Shown one piece after another: positions 18,153 to 29,382 of a stretch of 64,000 bases of DNA. The notes under the pieces were generated by a model. That model was not told the DNA's origin and searched no databases. It worked only from the letters and a program-made list of their open reading frames with translations. Location: assembly GCA_947626755.1 (NCBI GenBank), contig CANQTP010000007.1, positions 20,175 to 84,174 of the forward strand. Direction: 5' to 3'. The DNA comes from an uncultured Clostridia bacterium. Its GTDB lineage: Bacteria > Bacillota > Clostridia > Oscillospirales > Ruminococcaceae. How positions within the stretch are numbered: the first letter of the stretch is position 1; each line of letters starts with the position of its first letter. Position numbers and translations under genes: made by a program.

Positions 18153-18863
18153 ATGGTAAATAAAGACAATATGTACATTCCCGAAAAGCTTCATGAGGGG
18201 CATAGGGAAAAAATGAAAGCCCGCTTTCTGGAAACGGGTTATTCGGGATTTTCCGAACATCAGATCATTGAAATGATGCTTTTTTACGTCTATGCACAGA
18301 CGGACACAAACGAAATTGCCCACAGACTTATAAATCATTACGGCAGCCTTGCGGGAATATTCGATGCATCATATGAAGATCTTATTGAAAACGGCAGACT
18401 CCCGCCGAGAGCAGCTTTCCTTTTCAAAATGATACCGGGACTTATCCCCATATATCATGATTCAAGATCGCATCTTAAAGTTTACAGCAACATGGAAAGC
18501 CTGAAACGACTTTTTGAACCGTACTTCGTGGGGATCGATCACGAAGAATTTCGTGTTGCCTGTTTTGATGCGGCACTAAGGCTGAATTGCTGTCTGACGG
18601 TGACCCAAGGCAGTCCCACAGGTTCTGCGGTAGATATGAGAAAACTTGCGGAAGCAGCCATCAGGGCAAATGCCGTCTGCATAGCAATTGCGCATAATCA
18701 CCCCAATGGTTCGCCAATGCCGTCCATCGAAGATATTAGGGCGACAAAACTTATCAACGAGGCTATGTCAAATATTGACATAAAGCTTCTGGATCACATA
18801 ATCATCGGGAAAAATGAAACTATTTCCATGCGGGAAAATGCGTTTATAAAAATTTTTGACTAA
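18153..18863 (+). CDS. radC: RadC family JAB-domain protein
   Basis: [15 protein letters not shown] helix-hairpin region; metalloprotease-like [30 protein letters not shown]. Confidence 0.9.
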   Translation: MVNKDNMYIPEKLHEGHREKMKARFLETGYSGFSEHQIIEMMLFYVYAQTDTNEIAHRLINHYGSLAGIFDASYEDLIENGRLPPRAAFLFKMIPGLIPIYHDSRSHLKVYSNMESLKRLFEPYFVGIDHEEFRVACFDAALRLNCCLTVTQGSPTGSAVDMRKLAEAAIRANAVCIAIAHNHPNGSPMPSIEDIRATKLINEAMSNIDIKLLDHIIIGKNETISMRENAFIKIFD

Positions 18864-18876
18864 GGCAGTGTGTTTT

Positions 18877-20886
18877 ATGGAAAAATTCAAGCTTGTTTCC
18901 GAGTATTCCCCTGCGGGAGATCAGCCGCAGGCAATAGATAAGTTGGTTCATGGTCTGGAAAACGGCGCCAAGGAGCAGACTCTCCTCGGTGTTACAGGTT
19001 CGGGAAAGACTTTCACTATGGCGAACGTCATTGCAAGAGTCAACCGTCCCACCCTTATCCTTGCCCACAACAAAATACTTGCGGCACAGCTCTGCTCGGA
19101 ATTCAAGGAGTTTTTCCCCGAAAATGCGGTGGAATATTTTGTATCGTATTATGACTACTATCAGCCAGAAGCTTACGTTCCTTCCACTGACAGCTACATT
19201 GAAAAGGATTCTGACGTGAACGATGAAATAGACAAGCTCCGCCATTCCGCAACGCTGGCACTTTCGGAACGGCGGGACGTTATAATCGTTGCTTCGGTCT
19301 CCTGCATATATTCCCTCGGCTCGCCTATAGATTACCGTACCATGGTAATTTCTCTCCGTCAGGGAATGGAGCTTTCAAGGGACGAACTGTTGGCAAAATT
19401 GGTGGGCATACAATACGAACGCAACGACGTGAATTTTATCCGCAACAAGTTCCGCGTTCGGGGCGATGTGGTGGAAATTTTCCCCGCAGGTTCTACCGAA
19501 CTTGCCATACGGGTTGAATTCTGGGGCGATGAGATAGAGCGGATAACGGAATTCAAGGCGCTTACGGGGGAAATTACCGCAACGCTTTCCCACGCAGCCA
19601 TATATCCCGCTTCACACTATGTAATTTCCCGCGACAAAATGCAGGACGCTATTGCCGAGATCGAACGGGAACTGGACGAGCGGGTGAAATATTTCAAGGA
19701 CAATGACAAACTCATAGAAGCACAGAGAATTGCCCAGCGGACTATGTACGACATTGAAATGCTTCAGGAAATAGGTTTCTGCAAGGGAATTGAAAACTAT
19801 TCACGAATACTTGCGGGACGAGCTCCGGGGAGTATTCCCTACACGCTTCTGGATCACTTTCCCGAAGATTTTCTGCTTATCGTGGACGAAAGCCACGTTT
19901 CCCTGCCGCAGGTGCGGGCTATGAGCGCAGGCGACCGCGGGCGCAAACAGACCCTTGTGGATTACGGTTTCAGACTTCCGTCGGCTATGGACAACCGTCC
20001 GCTGACTTTTGATGAATTTTACAACAAAATAAATCAGGCTATCTTTGTTTCTGCAACTCCCGGATCCTTCGAGCGGGAACATTCCGCACAGATCGTGGAA
20101 CAGGTCATTCGTCCCACCGGTCTGGTAGATCCGGAAATTATTGTAAAGCCTGTTGACGGACAGATAGACGATCTTCTGCTTGAAATAAACGAGCGCACGC
20201 AGAAAAATGAGCGCGTTCTCGTTACCACCCTTACAAAGAAAATGGCGGAAGATCTTACTGCTTATCTTGAAAAAGCAGGAGTCCGCGTCCGATATATGCA
20301 CTATGACATCGACACCATCGAGCGTATGGAAATTATCCGCGATCTGCGCCTTGGCGAATTTGACGTGCTTGTGGGAATAAATCTTCTCCGCGAAGGTCTG
20401 GATATTCCCGAAGTTTCCCTTGTGGCGATACTCGATGCGGACAAGGAAGGCTTTCTGCGGTCGGAAAGTTCGCTGATACAGACTATAGGACGTGCCGCGC
20501 GTAATTCCCATGGTCAGGTAATCATGTATGCGGATTCGGTAACGGATTCCATGTACCGCGCTATCATGGAAACCGAACGCCGCCGCAAATTGCAGACGGA
20601 TTTCAACGCCGAGCATGGAATTACCCCGAAAACCATCGTAAAAGATGTGCGGGACGTTATTGAAATTTCCACAAAAGCCGAAACAGACGCAAAAACCTCC
20701 AAGGCACAGCAGAAGCGCATGACGCCCGAGGAGCGTGAAGAACTTATCAAAAAGCTTACCGAGGAAATGAAGAATGCGGCTAAAATTCTTGAATTTGAGC
20801 ACGCCGCATACCTCCGCGACAGGATAAACGAGCTGAAACAGTCGCCCCACGCGGGGAAAAAGGTATTCGGGAAAAAGAAAGGATAA
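18877..20886 (+). CDS. uvrB: Excinuclease ABC subunit B
   Basis: [86 protein letters not shown]-terminal UVR domain. ATG at 18877. Confidence 0.98.
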   Translation: MEKFKLVSEYSPAGDQPQAIDKLVHGLENGAKEQTLLGVTGSGKTFTMANVIARVNRPTLILAHNKILAAQLCSEFKEFFPENAVEYFVSYYDYYQPEAYVPSTDSYIEKDSDVNDEIDKLRHSATLALSERRDVIIVASVSCIYSLGSPIDYRTMVISLRQGMELSRDELLAKLVGIQYERNDVNFIRNKFRVRGDVVEIFPAGSTELAIRVEFWGDEIERITEFKALTGEITATLSHAAIYPASHYVISRDKMQDAIAEIERELDERVKYFKDNDKLIEAQRIAQRTMYDIEMLQEIGFCKGIENYSRILAGRAPGSIPYTLLDHFPEDFLLIVDESHVSLPQVRAMSAGDRGRKQTLVDYGFRLPSAMDNRPLTFDEFYNKINQAIFVSATPGSFEREHSAQIVEQVIRPTGLVDPEIIVKPVDGQIDDLLLEINERTQKNERVLVTTLTKKMAEDLTAYLEKAGVRVRYMHYDIDTIERMEIIRDLRLGEFDVLVGINLLREGLDIPEVSLVAILDADKEGFLRSESSLIQTIGRAARNSHGQVIMYADSVTDSMYRAIMETERRRKLQTDFNAEHGITPKTIVKDVRDVIEISTKAETDAKTSKAQQKRMTPEEREELIKKLTEEMKNAAKILEFEHAAYLRDRINELKQSPHAGKKVFGKKKG

Positions 20887-20891
20887 TCTGA

Positions 20892-23750
20892 ATGGCAAAC
20901 GACAAGATAATCATAAAAGGCGCAAGGGAACACAATCTGAAAAACATCGACATTGAGATCCCCCGTGACAAGTTGGTAGTCATGACGGGGCTTTCGGGTT
21001 CGGGAAAATCCTCGCTGGCGTTCGACACCATCTACGCGGACGGTCAGCGGCGGTATGTGGAAAGCCTTTCCTCCTACGCGAGAATGTTCCTCGGGCAGAT
21101 GGAAAAACCCGATGTGGACAGCATTGAAGGACTTTCCCCCGCCATTTCCATAGATCAGAAAACAACTTCCAAGAACCCCCGCTCCACAGTGGGAACGGTA
21201 ACGGAGATCTACGACTATTTCAGGCTTATGTATGCTCGGATAGGCGTTCCCCACTGCCCCGTATGCGGTCGGGAAATAAAACAGCAGACTGTGGATCAGG
21301 TAGTGGATCAGATAATGGAACTTCCCGAAGGAACCAAGATCCAGCTTCTTGCGCCTGTTATCCGCGGACGCAAGGGCGAACACACCAAGGAACTTGAACG
21401 GGCGCGGAAAGCGGGGTACGTTCGTGTGCGTGTGGACGGCATAATTTACGATCTTTCCGAGGAGATAAAGCTTGAAAAGAACAAGAAGCACAACATTGAA
21501 ATAGTCATCGACCGTCTTGTTATCAAAAAGGGCATTGAAACACGTCTGGGAGACAGCATTGAAACGGTTTCCTCCATTTCGGGGGGGCTTATCATAGCGG
21601 ACGTGAACGGCAAGGAGGATATACTTTTCTCCCAGAACTACGCCTGCCCCGAACACAACATTTCCATTGAGGAACTTGCGCCGAGAATGTTCTCTTTCAA
21701 CAATCCTTTCGGCGCTTGTGAAAAATGCACGGGTCTGGGGGTTTTCCGTAAAATTGACCCCGATCTGATAATCCCAAACAAGGAACTTTCCATACGTCAG
21801 GGAGCAATAAAAGCCAGCGGCTGGTCGACTACCGATGAAGATTCCATCGCCATGATGTATTTCAAGGGAATTGCAAAGCATTACGGAGTTTCTCTCAGCA
21901 AGCCCATAAAAGACCTGCCGAAAGAAGTTGTAGACGCGTTTCTGTACGGCACAAACGGCATGAAGATACGCCTTGAACGTTCCGCGGAGTACGGCGGCGG
22001 CGTTTACGAACAGCCCTTTGAGGGGATCATTCCCAATCTTGAAAGACGTTACCGCGAATCCAATTCCGAATATATCAAAGAGGAAGTGGAGGACTGCATG
22101 ACAGAAAGTCCCTGCCCCGAATGTCACGGACACAGGCTTAAAAAGGAAAGCCTTGCAGTCACAGTAGGCGGAAAGAATATTTCCGAACTTTGCGATCTGT
22201 CGGTGGTGGAATGTCTGGATTTTATAAACGGTCTGGAACTTTCCAAAAGGGACAAGATGATAAGCGGACAGATAATCAAGGAGATAAAGTCGCGGCTTGG
22301 ATTTCTTCGCAGCGTTGGTCTGGAATACCTGACTCTCTCCCGTTCGGCGGGAACGTTAAGCGGCGGAGAAAGTCAGCGCATACGTCTTGCCACGCAGATA
22401 GGCTCGTCGCTTATGGGTGTTTTATACATTCTTGACGAGCCGTCGATAGGTCTGCACCAGCGGGACAATGACAAGCTCATCGCCACGCTGAAACGTCTCC
22501 GCGATCTGGGAAACACCCTTATAGTTGTGGAACATGACGAGGACACCATGAACAATGCGGATTTCATAGTTGATGTGGGCCCTTATGCGGGAATTCACGG
22601 CGGGGAAATCGTCTGCGCGGGAACGGTTGAGGACATCAAAGCCTGTGAACGTTCCATAACGGGGCAATATCTCAGCGGCAAACGCTGCATACCCGTTCCC
22701 GAAAAACGCCGCGCGGGCAACGGACTTTTCCTGAAAGTAAAAGGCGCGGAGGAACACAATCTGAAAAAGATAGATGTTTCCATACCGCTTGGAACATTTA
22801 CCTGCGTGACGGGAGTTTCGGGCTCGGGAAAATCTTCACTTGTGAATGAAATTATCTACAAAAATCTTGCTGGAAGATTGAACCGCGCAAAGATCCGTCC
22901 CGGAAAATTCTCCAAAATGGAAGGGATCGACAACCTTGACAAAGTTATCGCCATAGATCAGTCGCCTATCGGAAGAACTCCCCGCTCCAATCCCGCGACT
23001 TACACGGGGCTTTTCACCGACATTCGTGAACTTTTCGCAGGAACTAACGATGCGAAAATGAAAGGCTACACCAGCGGGCGGTTCTCGTTCAACGTCAAGG
23101 GCGGACGCTGCGAAGCCTGCGAGGGTGACGGAATTATCAAGATAGAAATGCACTTCCTGCCCGATGTGTACGTTCCCTGCGAAGTATGCAAAGGTAAACG
23201 CTACAACCGCGAGACTCTGGACATTCACTATAAAGGAAAATCCATTTACGACGTTCTGGAAATGACTGTTGATGAGGGAGTAGAGTTTTTTGCCAATCTC
23301 CCTAAACTTGCAAGACGTTTACAGACTTTGCAGGACGTGGGACTCGGCTACATCAAGATCGGACAGCCCGCCACAACGCTTTCGGGCGGTGAAGCGCAGA
23401 GAGTAAAGCTTGCAACGGAGCTTTCAAAACGTTCCACAGGACGGACGATATATATTCTGGACGAGCCCACCACAGGACTGCACACTGCGGACGTCCACAA
23501 GCTTATAGAAGTCCTGCAAAAGCTTGTTGACGCGGGGAACACGGTGCTTATTATCGAACACAATCTTGATGTTATCAAGTGTGCCGACTACATTATCGAC
23601 CTCGGTCCCGAAGGCGGCGCAGGCGGCGGAACTGTTGTAAAATGCGGCACTCCCGAGGAGATCGCGGCTTGCAAGGAGTCGTACACGGGGCAATACCTGA
23701 AAAAGATGCTTGCTCCCAAAAAATCGGCAAAACGAACTTCAAAAAAATAA
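20892..23750 (+). CDS. uvrA: Excinuclease ABC subunit A
   Basis: [66 protein letters not shown]; two ABC ATPase halves; Zn motifs CPVCG and CEACEGDG. Confidence 0.98.
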   Translation: MANDKIIIKGAREHNLKNIDIEIPRDKLVVMTGLSGSGKSSLAFDTIYADGQRRYVESLSSYARMFLGQMEKPDVDSIEGLSPAISIDQKTTSKNPRSTVGTVTEIYDYFRLMYARIGVPHCPVCGREIKQQTVDQVVDQIMELPEGTKIQLLAPVIRGRKGEHTKELERARKAGYVRVRVDGIIYDLSEEIKLEKNKKHNIEIVIDRLVIKKGIETRLGDSIETVSSISGGLIIADVNGKEDILFSQNYACPEHNISIEELAPRMFSFNNPFGACEKCTGLGVFRKIDPDLIIPNKELSIRQGAIKASGWSTTDEDSIAMMYFKGIAKHYGVSLSKPIKDLPKEVVDAFLYGTNGMKIRLERSAEYGGGVYEQPFEGIIPNLERRYRESNSEYIKEEVEDCMTESPCPECHGHRLKKESLAVTVGGKNISELCDLSVVECLDFINGLELSKRDKMISGQIIKEIKSRLGFLRSVGLEYLTLSRSAGTLSGGESQRIRLATQIGSSLMGVLYILDEPSIGLHQRDNDKLIATLKRLRDLGNTLIVVEHDEDTMNNADFIVDVGPYAGIHGGEIVCAGTVEDIKACERSITGQYLSGKRCIPVPEKRRAGNGLFLKVKGAEEHNLKKIDVSIPLGTFTCVTGVSGSGKSSLVNEIIYKNLAGRLNRAKIRPGKFSKMEGIDNLDKVIAIDQSPIGRTPRSNPATYTGLFTDIRELFAGTNDAKMKGYTSGRFSFNVKGGRCEACEGDGIIKIEMHFLPDVYVPCEVCKGKRYNRETLDIHYKGKSIYDVLEMTVDEGVEFFANLPKLARRLQTLQDVGLGYIKIGQPATTLSGGEAQRVKLATELSKRSTGRTIYILDEPTTGLHTADVHKLIEVLQKLVDAGNTVLIIEHNLDVIKCADYIIDLGPEGGAGGGTVVKCGTPEEIAACKESYTGQYLKKMLAPKKSAKRTSKK

Positions 23751-23776
23751 AGAATGGGACGGCTTGGACCGTCCCA

Positions 23777-24547
23777 TTAACTATAATTACAAATTTTCTC
23801 AAAATCAAGTTTCCCGCCGAAGATGTCAAGGGCGCTTCCAACGGTAAAATCAAGCTTTCCCCTGCCAAGTTCTTTGAGAATGTCCAGATCCTCATATGAA
23901 CCTATCCCGCCTGCGTATGTAACAGGAATGCCGTCTATCCCGCCGAGAAACTCCGCCAGCGGCTTTTCAACGCCCTGCGCCTTGCCTTCAACATCAACGG
24001 CATGGATAAGAAATTCATTACAGTATTCCGAAAACATACTGACATCTTCCCTGTCAAGCTTCACATCGGTGAATTTCTGCCATCGGTCGGTAACGATATA
24101 ATAGTCCTCTCCCCTTCTGCGGCAGGAAAGATCAAGAACAAGATGTTCCTTTCCCACAGCGGAAACAAGGTTTTTCAGATTGTCAAAATTTACCTTTCCG
24201 TTCTTGAAAACGTAAGATGTTACTATAACGTGTGACGCTCCCCGTTTCAGGAAATTTTCCGCATTTTCGGCTGTTATCCCGCCGCCTGTCTGGAGTCCGC
24301 CGCTGAACGCTTCAAGAGCGGCATACGCCTGACGGAGATCCTCTTTGTAAAATTCCGAATCCGCAGGATCGAGCAGGATAATATGTCCGCCTGTTATACC
24401 GCGGGTCTTGTAGAGTTCCGCATAATATCCCGCGCCTTTTTCCGAAACGAAATTTTCCTTTGCGGAATTGCTGCTATCCTTAAGACTTCCGCCGACTATC
24501 TGCTTTACCTTTCCGTTGTGAATATCTATACAAGGTCTGAACCTCAT
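23777..24547 (-). CDS. hisA: Phosphoribosylformimino-5-aminoimidazole carboxamide ribotide isomerase, eukaryotic (His6)-type
   Basis: CIDIHNGKVKQIVGGSL, ENFVSEKGAGYYAELYKTRGITGGHIILL, LDLSCRRRGEDYYIVTDRWQKFTDVKL, EFLIHAVDVEGKAQGVE, VTYAGGIGSYEDLDILKELGRGKLDFTVGSALDIFGGKL; closely resembles remembered yeast His6 segments. Confidence 0.85.
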   Translation of the reverse strand: MRFRPCIDIHNGKVKQIVGGSLKDSSNSAKENFVSEKGAGYYAELYKTRGITGGHIILLDPADSEFYKEDLRQAYAALEAFSGGLQTGGGITAENAENFLKRGASHVIVTSYVFKNGKVNFDNLKNLVSAVGKEHLVLDLSCRRRGEDYYIVTDRWQKFTDVKLDREDVSMFSEYCNEFLIHAVDVEGKAQGVEKPLAEFLGGIDGIPVTYAGGIGSYEDLDILKELGRGKLDFTVGSALDIFGGKLDFEKICNYS

Positions 24548-24757
24548 TGCAACTCCTCCAAAAATATTATGAATATATTATACATCATTTTTCCTGCAAT
24601 TTCAATATCGGAATACAAATATATCACGATAAAACAGATATGCTGCAGCAATTGCCGCGGATCATAAAATAAGCTTGCATTTTATTTAAAAGTATGATAT
24701 AATTTTATAGTAAGAGCATGAAGTATAATTTGACCGAATAGTAAAGGAGTTAAAAAT

Positions 24758-25645
24758 ATGATCTCAGAAAGCAATCTGAACAGGTACCGCCTTTTCTGCG
24801 CCGTTGCGGAATGCGAAAGCATTTCCCGCGCCGCCGAAATGAACTACATCAGCCAGCCTGCGATCAGCAAGGCTATCACCAAAATGGAAGAATCGCTGGA
24901 AACTACCCTTTTTGTGCGGAACCACCGCGGAGTTACCCTTACAGACGAAGGTAAGATCCTTTATGAACAGCTGCGCGCTGCTTTTGACATTATAAAAGAA
25001 GGCGAGGACAAGCTCCGCCGCATAAACGAACTCGGCATAGGACGTCTGCACCTCGGCGCAAGCAGTATCCTCTGCAAACATATGCTTCTGCCGTATTTGC
25101 AGGGATTTATCAAGGAAAATCCCCATATTCAGATAACCGTTGACTGTCAGTCGTCCTCAAAGATACACCGTCAGCTTGCCGACGGAAAGGTAGATATAGG
25201 GCTTATGGTAAGACCCGAAACTCCTTCCGATGTGGAATTCCATTTCATAGACGAAATAGAGGACGTTTTCATCGCGACTCCCGACTATATGGAAAACCTC
25301 CGTCTCCGCGAGGAAGGCGATATTTTTGAAGAAGCAAATATAATGCTCCTTGACGGTGCAAATGTTTCCCGTATGCACGTTGACAGATATTTCAAGGAAA
25401 ACAATATAGTTCCCAAACATATCCTCGAAGTCACGGGCATGGATATGCTCATCGAATTTGCACGGACGGGCATAGGCGTTGCCTGCGCCATAAAACAGTT
25501 TGTACAAAAGGAACTGGACAGCGGCGAATTTGTGGAGATACCCCTGTCCGTTCCCATAAACAAACGAGAGGTAGGCTTTGCATACATGAAGAACGCAAAA
25601 CTTACCCCCTCAATGGAAAAATTTCTGAATTATACCGAATTATAA
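24758..25645 (+). CDS. LysR family transcriptional regulator
   Basis: N-terminal HTH (YRLFCAVAECESISRAAEMNYISQPAISKAITKMEESLETTLFVRNHRGVTLTDEG) plus effector-binding domain. Confidence 0.95.
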   Translation: MISESNLNRYRLFCAVAECESISRAAEMNYISQPAISKAITKMEESLETTLFVRNHRGVTLTDEGKILYEQLRAAFDIIKEGEDKLRRINELGIGRLHLGASSILCKHMLLPYLQGFIKENPHIQITVDCQSSSKIHRQLADGKVDIGLMVRPETPSDVEFHFIDEIEDVFIATPDYMENLRLREEGDIFEEANIMLLDGANVSRMHVDRYFKENNIVPKHILEVTGMDMLIEFARTGIGVACAIKQFVQKELDSGEFVEIPLSVPINKREVGFAYMKNAKLTPSMEKFLNYTEL

Positions 25646-25651
25646 TGATAA

Positions 25652-27235
25652 TCAGTGCAGAGCGGAAACGTTCTGCGCTTTGTCTTTCATCAGTTTATAT
25701 TCGATACTGTCGGTGAGGGCGGTCACGGAAGCGTTGATTATATCGGTAGAAGCGCCCACTGTTGTCCAGAGATCCTCGCCGTCGGTGCTTTCAATTAGAA
25801 CGCGGACATTTGCCGCAGTTGCCGCGCTTCCGTCAACAACACGCACTTTATAGTCCACAAGGTGAATATCCGCAATTGACGGATAGAAAACGGTCAGCGC
25901 CTGCCGAAGCGCCTTGTCTATGGCGTTTACGGGACCATCGCCCTCATCGGCGGCAATTTCCGTCTTGTCGCCCACGGCAACTTTTACGATAGCCGAGGAT
26001 GGATTCTGTGTTTCGCCGCTTTTTTCGCCGATTATTTTAAAATAGCTTATGTCGAAGAAATTCTCCGTCATGCCAAGATACTGCTTTACAAGAAGCTCAA
26101 ATGACGCTTCCGCGGCTTCATACTGATAGCCTTTGAATTCCATTTCTTTTAAAAGGTCGATTATAGACTGCGTTTCGGGACTGTCCTTTGTAAGTTCGGG
26201 GGCAATTTCGTTTATTCTCTGGAGAATTGCCGAACGTCCCGCGACTTCCGACAGCAGGATATTACGCTTGTTTCCTATCGTTTCGGGAGGGATATGCTCG
26301 AAACTGATAGGATTTTTCTTTACACCGTCGGCGTGCATACCGCCTTTGTGGGCAAATGCGCTTTTTCCCACAAAAGGCATGGTTCCCGCAAGTTTCATAT
26401 TGCAGACTTCCGCAATAAGCCTTGTTACCTGTGTAAGCTGCGAGATATTTTCCTGCGGAACACATTCATTCCCAAGCTTTGCCTGCAAATTTCCGATAAC
26501 TGTGGAAAGATTGGTATTTCCGCAGCGTTCGCCAATTCCCGTCATTGTTCCTTGGATCTGCACCGCTCCCGCTTTTACGGCGGCAATTGAATTTGCCACT
26601 GCGCAGCCTGTGTCGTTGTGGCAGTGTATTCCAACGGGAATTTTAACCGCAGAAACGGCTTTTGCGGTAATTTCCGCGATCTCATCGGGGAAACATCCGC
26701 CGTTTGTGTCGCAGAGGATAATTTCAAACGCGCCTGCTTCTTCCGCCGCGGAAATGGTTTTCAGGGCGTATTCGGGATTGCGTTTATACCCGTCAAAAAA
26801 ATGTTCCGCGTCAAAGAAAACTTTCTTGTCCTTTTGGGTAAGGTATTTTATAGTGTCGGAGATCATGTTCAGGTTTTCTTCAAGAGTCGTGCCTAAAATT
26901 TCCGTTGCGTGCAGATCCCAGCTTTTGCCGAAAACGGAAACATACTCCACATTTGTATCTGCAAGAGCGTTAAGGTTCGCGTCCTCGGCGCAGGAAATGT
27001 TCTTCCGCCTTGTTGAACCGAAAGCCACGAGCTTTGAATGTTTCGGCGGGAATTTTTCCGCTTTTTTGAAAAATTCCATATCCTTCGGGTTGGAAGCGGG
27101 ATTTCCCGCTTCGATATAGTCTATTCCGAACTCGTCCAGAGCCTTCATCACGCTGAATTTGTCCTCAACGGAAAAGTTCACGCTTTCACCCTGCGCCCCG
27201 TCACGGAGCGTTGAATCAAATATCTGTATTTTCAT
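25652..27235 (-). CDS. cimA: Citramalate synthase (isopropylmalate/homocitrate synthase family, CimA type)
   Basis: IFDSTLRDGAQGESVNFSVEDKFSVMKALDEFGIDYIEAGNPASNPKDMEFF, GIHCHNDTGCAVANSIAAVKAGAVQIQGTMTGIGERCGN, LeuA-dimer-like C-terminus (VRVVDGSAATAANVRVLIES). Confidence 0.9.
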   Translation of the reverse strand: MKIQIFDSTLRDGAQGESVNFSVEDKFSVMKALDEFGIDYIEAGNPASNPKDMEFFKKAEKFPPKHSKLVAFGSTRRKNISCAEDANLNALADTNVEYVSVFGKSWDLHATEILGTTLEENLNMISDTIKYLTQKDKKVFFDAEHFFDGYKRNPEYALKTISAAEEAGAFEIILCDTNGGCFPDEIAEITAKAVSAVKIPVGIHCHNDTGCAVANSIAAVKAGAVQIQGTMTGIGERCGNTNLSTVIGNLQAKLGNECVPQENISQLTQVTRLIAEVCNMKLAGTMPFVGKSAFAHKGGMHADGVKKNPISFEHIPPETIGNKRNILLSEVAGRSAILQRINEIAPELTKDSPETQSIIDLLKEMEFKGYQYEAAEASFELLVKQYLGMTENFFDISYFKIIGEKSGETQNPSSAIVKVAVGDKTEIAADEGDGPVNAIDKALRQALTVFYPSIADIHLVDYKVRVVDGSAATAANVRVLIESTDGEDLWTTVGASTDIINASVTALTDSIEYKLMKDKAQNVSALH

Positions 27236-27244
27236 ATTTTTACC

Positions 27245-28921
27245 TCACTTAATTTCAAGGATAGGTTCTGCAATTGACGCGCCCGCGGGAACCATGGGAA
27301 GAACGTTTATATCCTTTCCGATAATGCAGTTTATAAGCACGGGCTTTCCGCAGGAAATCGCCTTTTCCAGAACGGGACGTATATCGCTTTTCTTTGAAAT
27401 AGTCATAGCTTCAATGCCGATCGCTTTTCCAAGCAGTTCAAAATCGGTGGGCTTTTCAAGGGTCGTCTGCGAAAATCTTCCGCCGTAGAAAAGCTTCTGC
27501 CACTGGCGTACCATTCCCAGAACGCTGTTGTTGAAAACAAGTTCAATTACGGGAAGCTGATATTTTGCAAGGGTGGTAAGTTCGTTCATATTCATGTAAA
27601 AACTTCCGTCTCCCGCGCAGTTTACCACAACTTTGTCGGGATTTCCCACCTTGCAGCCGATAGCCGCTCCAAGACCGTAGCCCATAGTTCCCAGACCGCC
27701 CGAAGATGCAAAACTTCTCGGCTTGCGGAAGTTGTAAAATTCCGCCGTCCACATCTGGTGTTGTCCCACTTCGGTGGATATTATGGCTTCGCCGTGAGTA
27801 AGTTCGTCAAGGGTTTCTATCACGTCTTTGGGAAGAACATCGTCGGGGTTTTCCGATACCTGCGAAAGCGGATATTCTTTCTTCCACTCGGCTATCTGTT
27901 TCAGCCATTGGGAATGATCTTTCTTCTTTACAGCCTTGTTGAGTTTTTGGAGAACAAATTCAACATTTCCGCAGATGCGGTAATTTGCGGGAATGTTCTT
28001 GTTTACCTCTGCGGGGTCAATGTCTATGTGGAGAATTTTTGCATTTCCCATAGCGGATTGGAAACTCTGCGCCGAGCAGGTGACGCGGTCGGAAAATCTC
28101 GAACCCATTACAATAAGCAGGTCGCAGTTCGTAAGGGCAAGTGAGGAAGTTTTTGTGCCGTGCATACCCATCATTCCCGTATAACGTCTGTCCGAATTGT
28201 CAAAAGCGCACTGTCCCATAAGCGAAAGAGAAACGGGCGCGTCAATAAGTTCCGCAAACTCGGCAAGTTCGTCCGCCGCATCGCAGGAGACCACTCCCCC
28301 GCCCGCATAAATGAACGGTCTTTCGGAATTTTCTATGACCTCCACCGCTTGGGCAATTTCCGCTTCGTCAACTTCATAGCAGTGCTTCCGGGGAACTTGC
28401 GGAGCATACTCGCATTTTGCGGCGGTAATATCTTTCGGAATGTCTATCAGCACAGGACCTTTCCGACCGTCATTTGCGATAAAGAACGCGTTACGAATGG
28501 CGTCGGCAAGTTTTGTAATGTCCTTTACAATGTAGTTATGCTTTGTAATAGGCATGGTAATTCCTGTAATGTCCACTTCCTGAAAGCTGTCAAGACCAAG
28601 CAGGTCGGTGGTAACGTTTCCCGTAATTGCAACAATTGGGATACTGTCCATGTACGCCGTTGCAAGTCCCGTAACAAGATTTGTCGCTCCCGGACCGGAA
28701 GTTGCGATAACAACGCCTGTTTTCCCCGTTGAACGTGCATATCCGTCTGCGGCGTGGGAAGCTCCCTGTTCATGTGATGTGAGGATATGATCGATCCTGT
28801 CGGAATATCCGTAAAGCGCGTCATAAATATTCAGGACTGCGCCGCCTGGGTATCCGAAAACCGTATCCACGCCCTGTTCCAAAAGACATTCCAGAATTAT
28901 CTGTGAACCGTTTAAAATCAT
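27245..28921 (-). CDS. ilvB: Acetolactate synthase large subunit
   Basis: LLEQGVDTVFGYPGGAVLNIYDALY, HEQGASHAADGYARSTGKTGVVIATSGPGATNLVTGLATAYMDSIPIVAITGNV; TPP-binding GDGSFYMN. Confidence 0.96.
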   Translation of the reverse strand: MILNGSQIILECLLEQGVDTVFGYPGGAVLNIYDALYGYSDRIDHILTSHEQGASHAADGYARSTGKTGVVIATSGPGATNLVTGLATAYMDSIPIVAITGNVTTDLLGLDSFQEVDITGITMPITKHNYIVKDITKLADAIRNAFFIANDGRKGPVLIDIPKDITAAKCEYAPQVPRKHCYEVDEAEIAQAVEVIENSERPFIYAGGGVVSCDAADELAEFAELIDAPVSLSLMGQCAFDNSDRRYTGMMGMHGTKTSSLALTNCDLLIVMGSRFSDRVTCSAQSFQSAMGNAKILHIDIDPAEVNKNIPANYRICGNVEFVLQKLNKAVKKKDHSQWLKQIAEWKKEYPLSQVSENPDDVLPKDVIETLDELTHGEAIISTEVGQHQMWTAEFYNFRKPRSFASSGGLGTMGYGLGAAIGCKVGNPDKVVVNCAGDGSFYMNMNELTTLAKYQLPVIELVFNNSVLGMVRQWQKLFYGGRFSQTTLEKPTDFELLGKAIGIEAMTISKKSDIRPVLEKAISCGKPVLINCIIGKDINVLPMVPAGASIAEPILEIK

Positions 28922-28949
28922 TTTAAAATCTCCCTTAAATAAATTTATA

Positions 28950-29247
28950 AAATAAAAAAGCCTTCACCTCATGAAAAACCAAGAGGTGAAAGCATTAACT
29001 TCCACGGTACCACTCTTATTCGGTAAAAAACCGCACTCATACACGTCAATCAACGTGCGCCGCTGTAACGGGTGGATCCCGTTCCGTCCTACTTGAAAAA
29101 TTTTCTTAGGAAAAATGTTCCGTTCGGCGGAAAGCTCCGAGGTGATATATTATCGGTGGGAAATACCGTCTCGCACCGCGGGAAAGATCCCTTGCGACGG
29201 CTCTCTGAAATTTCCGTTGACCGTTTTGCTCCTCATCAAAGCATTTA
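28950..29247 (-). ncRNA. T-box leader of ilvB-cimA; specifier read as ATC (Ile)
   Basis: Minus strand: T-box motif agagtggtaccgtgg (~29002-29016), terminator ttcacctcttggtttttcatgaggtgaaggctttttt (~28956-28996), stem I ...atATCacctcggagc with specifier at 29144-29146, aligned with the hisS leader specifier. Confidence 0.88.
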
Positions 29248-29382
29248 ACACATATTGTTTAAATAATATCACCGTCTTCGGGTTTTGTCAATGAATTTTC
29301 TGTTAAAATATTATCAAGAATCGGACAAAGGGTTGTCTAAACTTCCGCAGATATGCATAAACTTGTACGGGAGGTAATGTTT

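Noticed and set aside
20514-22133. 539-aa ORF antisense to uvrB/uvrA
   Set aside because: Shadow ORF spanning the 3' end of uvrB and 5' half of uvrA; no recognisable motifs.
18153-23750. radC-uvrB-uvrA as a novel defence or repair island
   Set aside because: Ordinary DNA repair genes; UvrB-UvrA adjacency is common and no accessory genes are embedded.
26133-27119. 328-aa ORF antisense to cimA
   Set aside because: Ser/Ile/Phe-rich shadow translation of a clear citramalate synthase gene.
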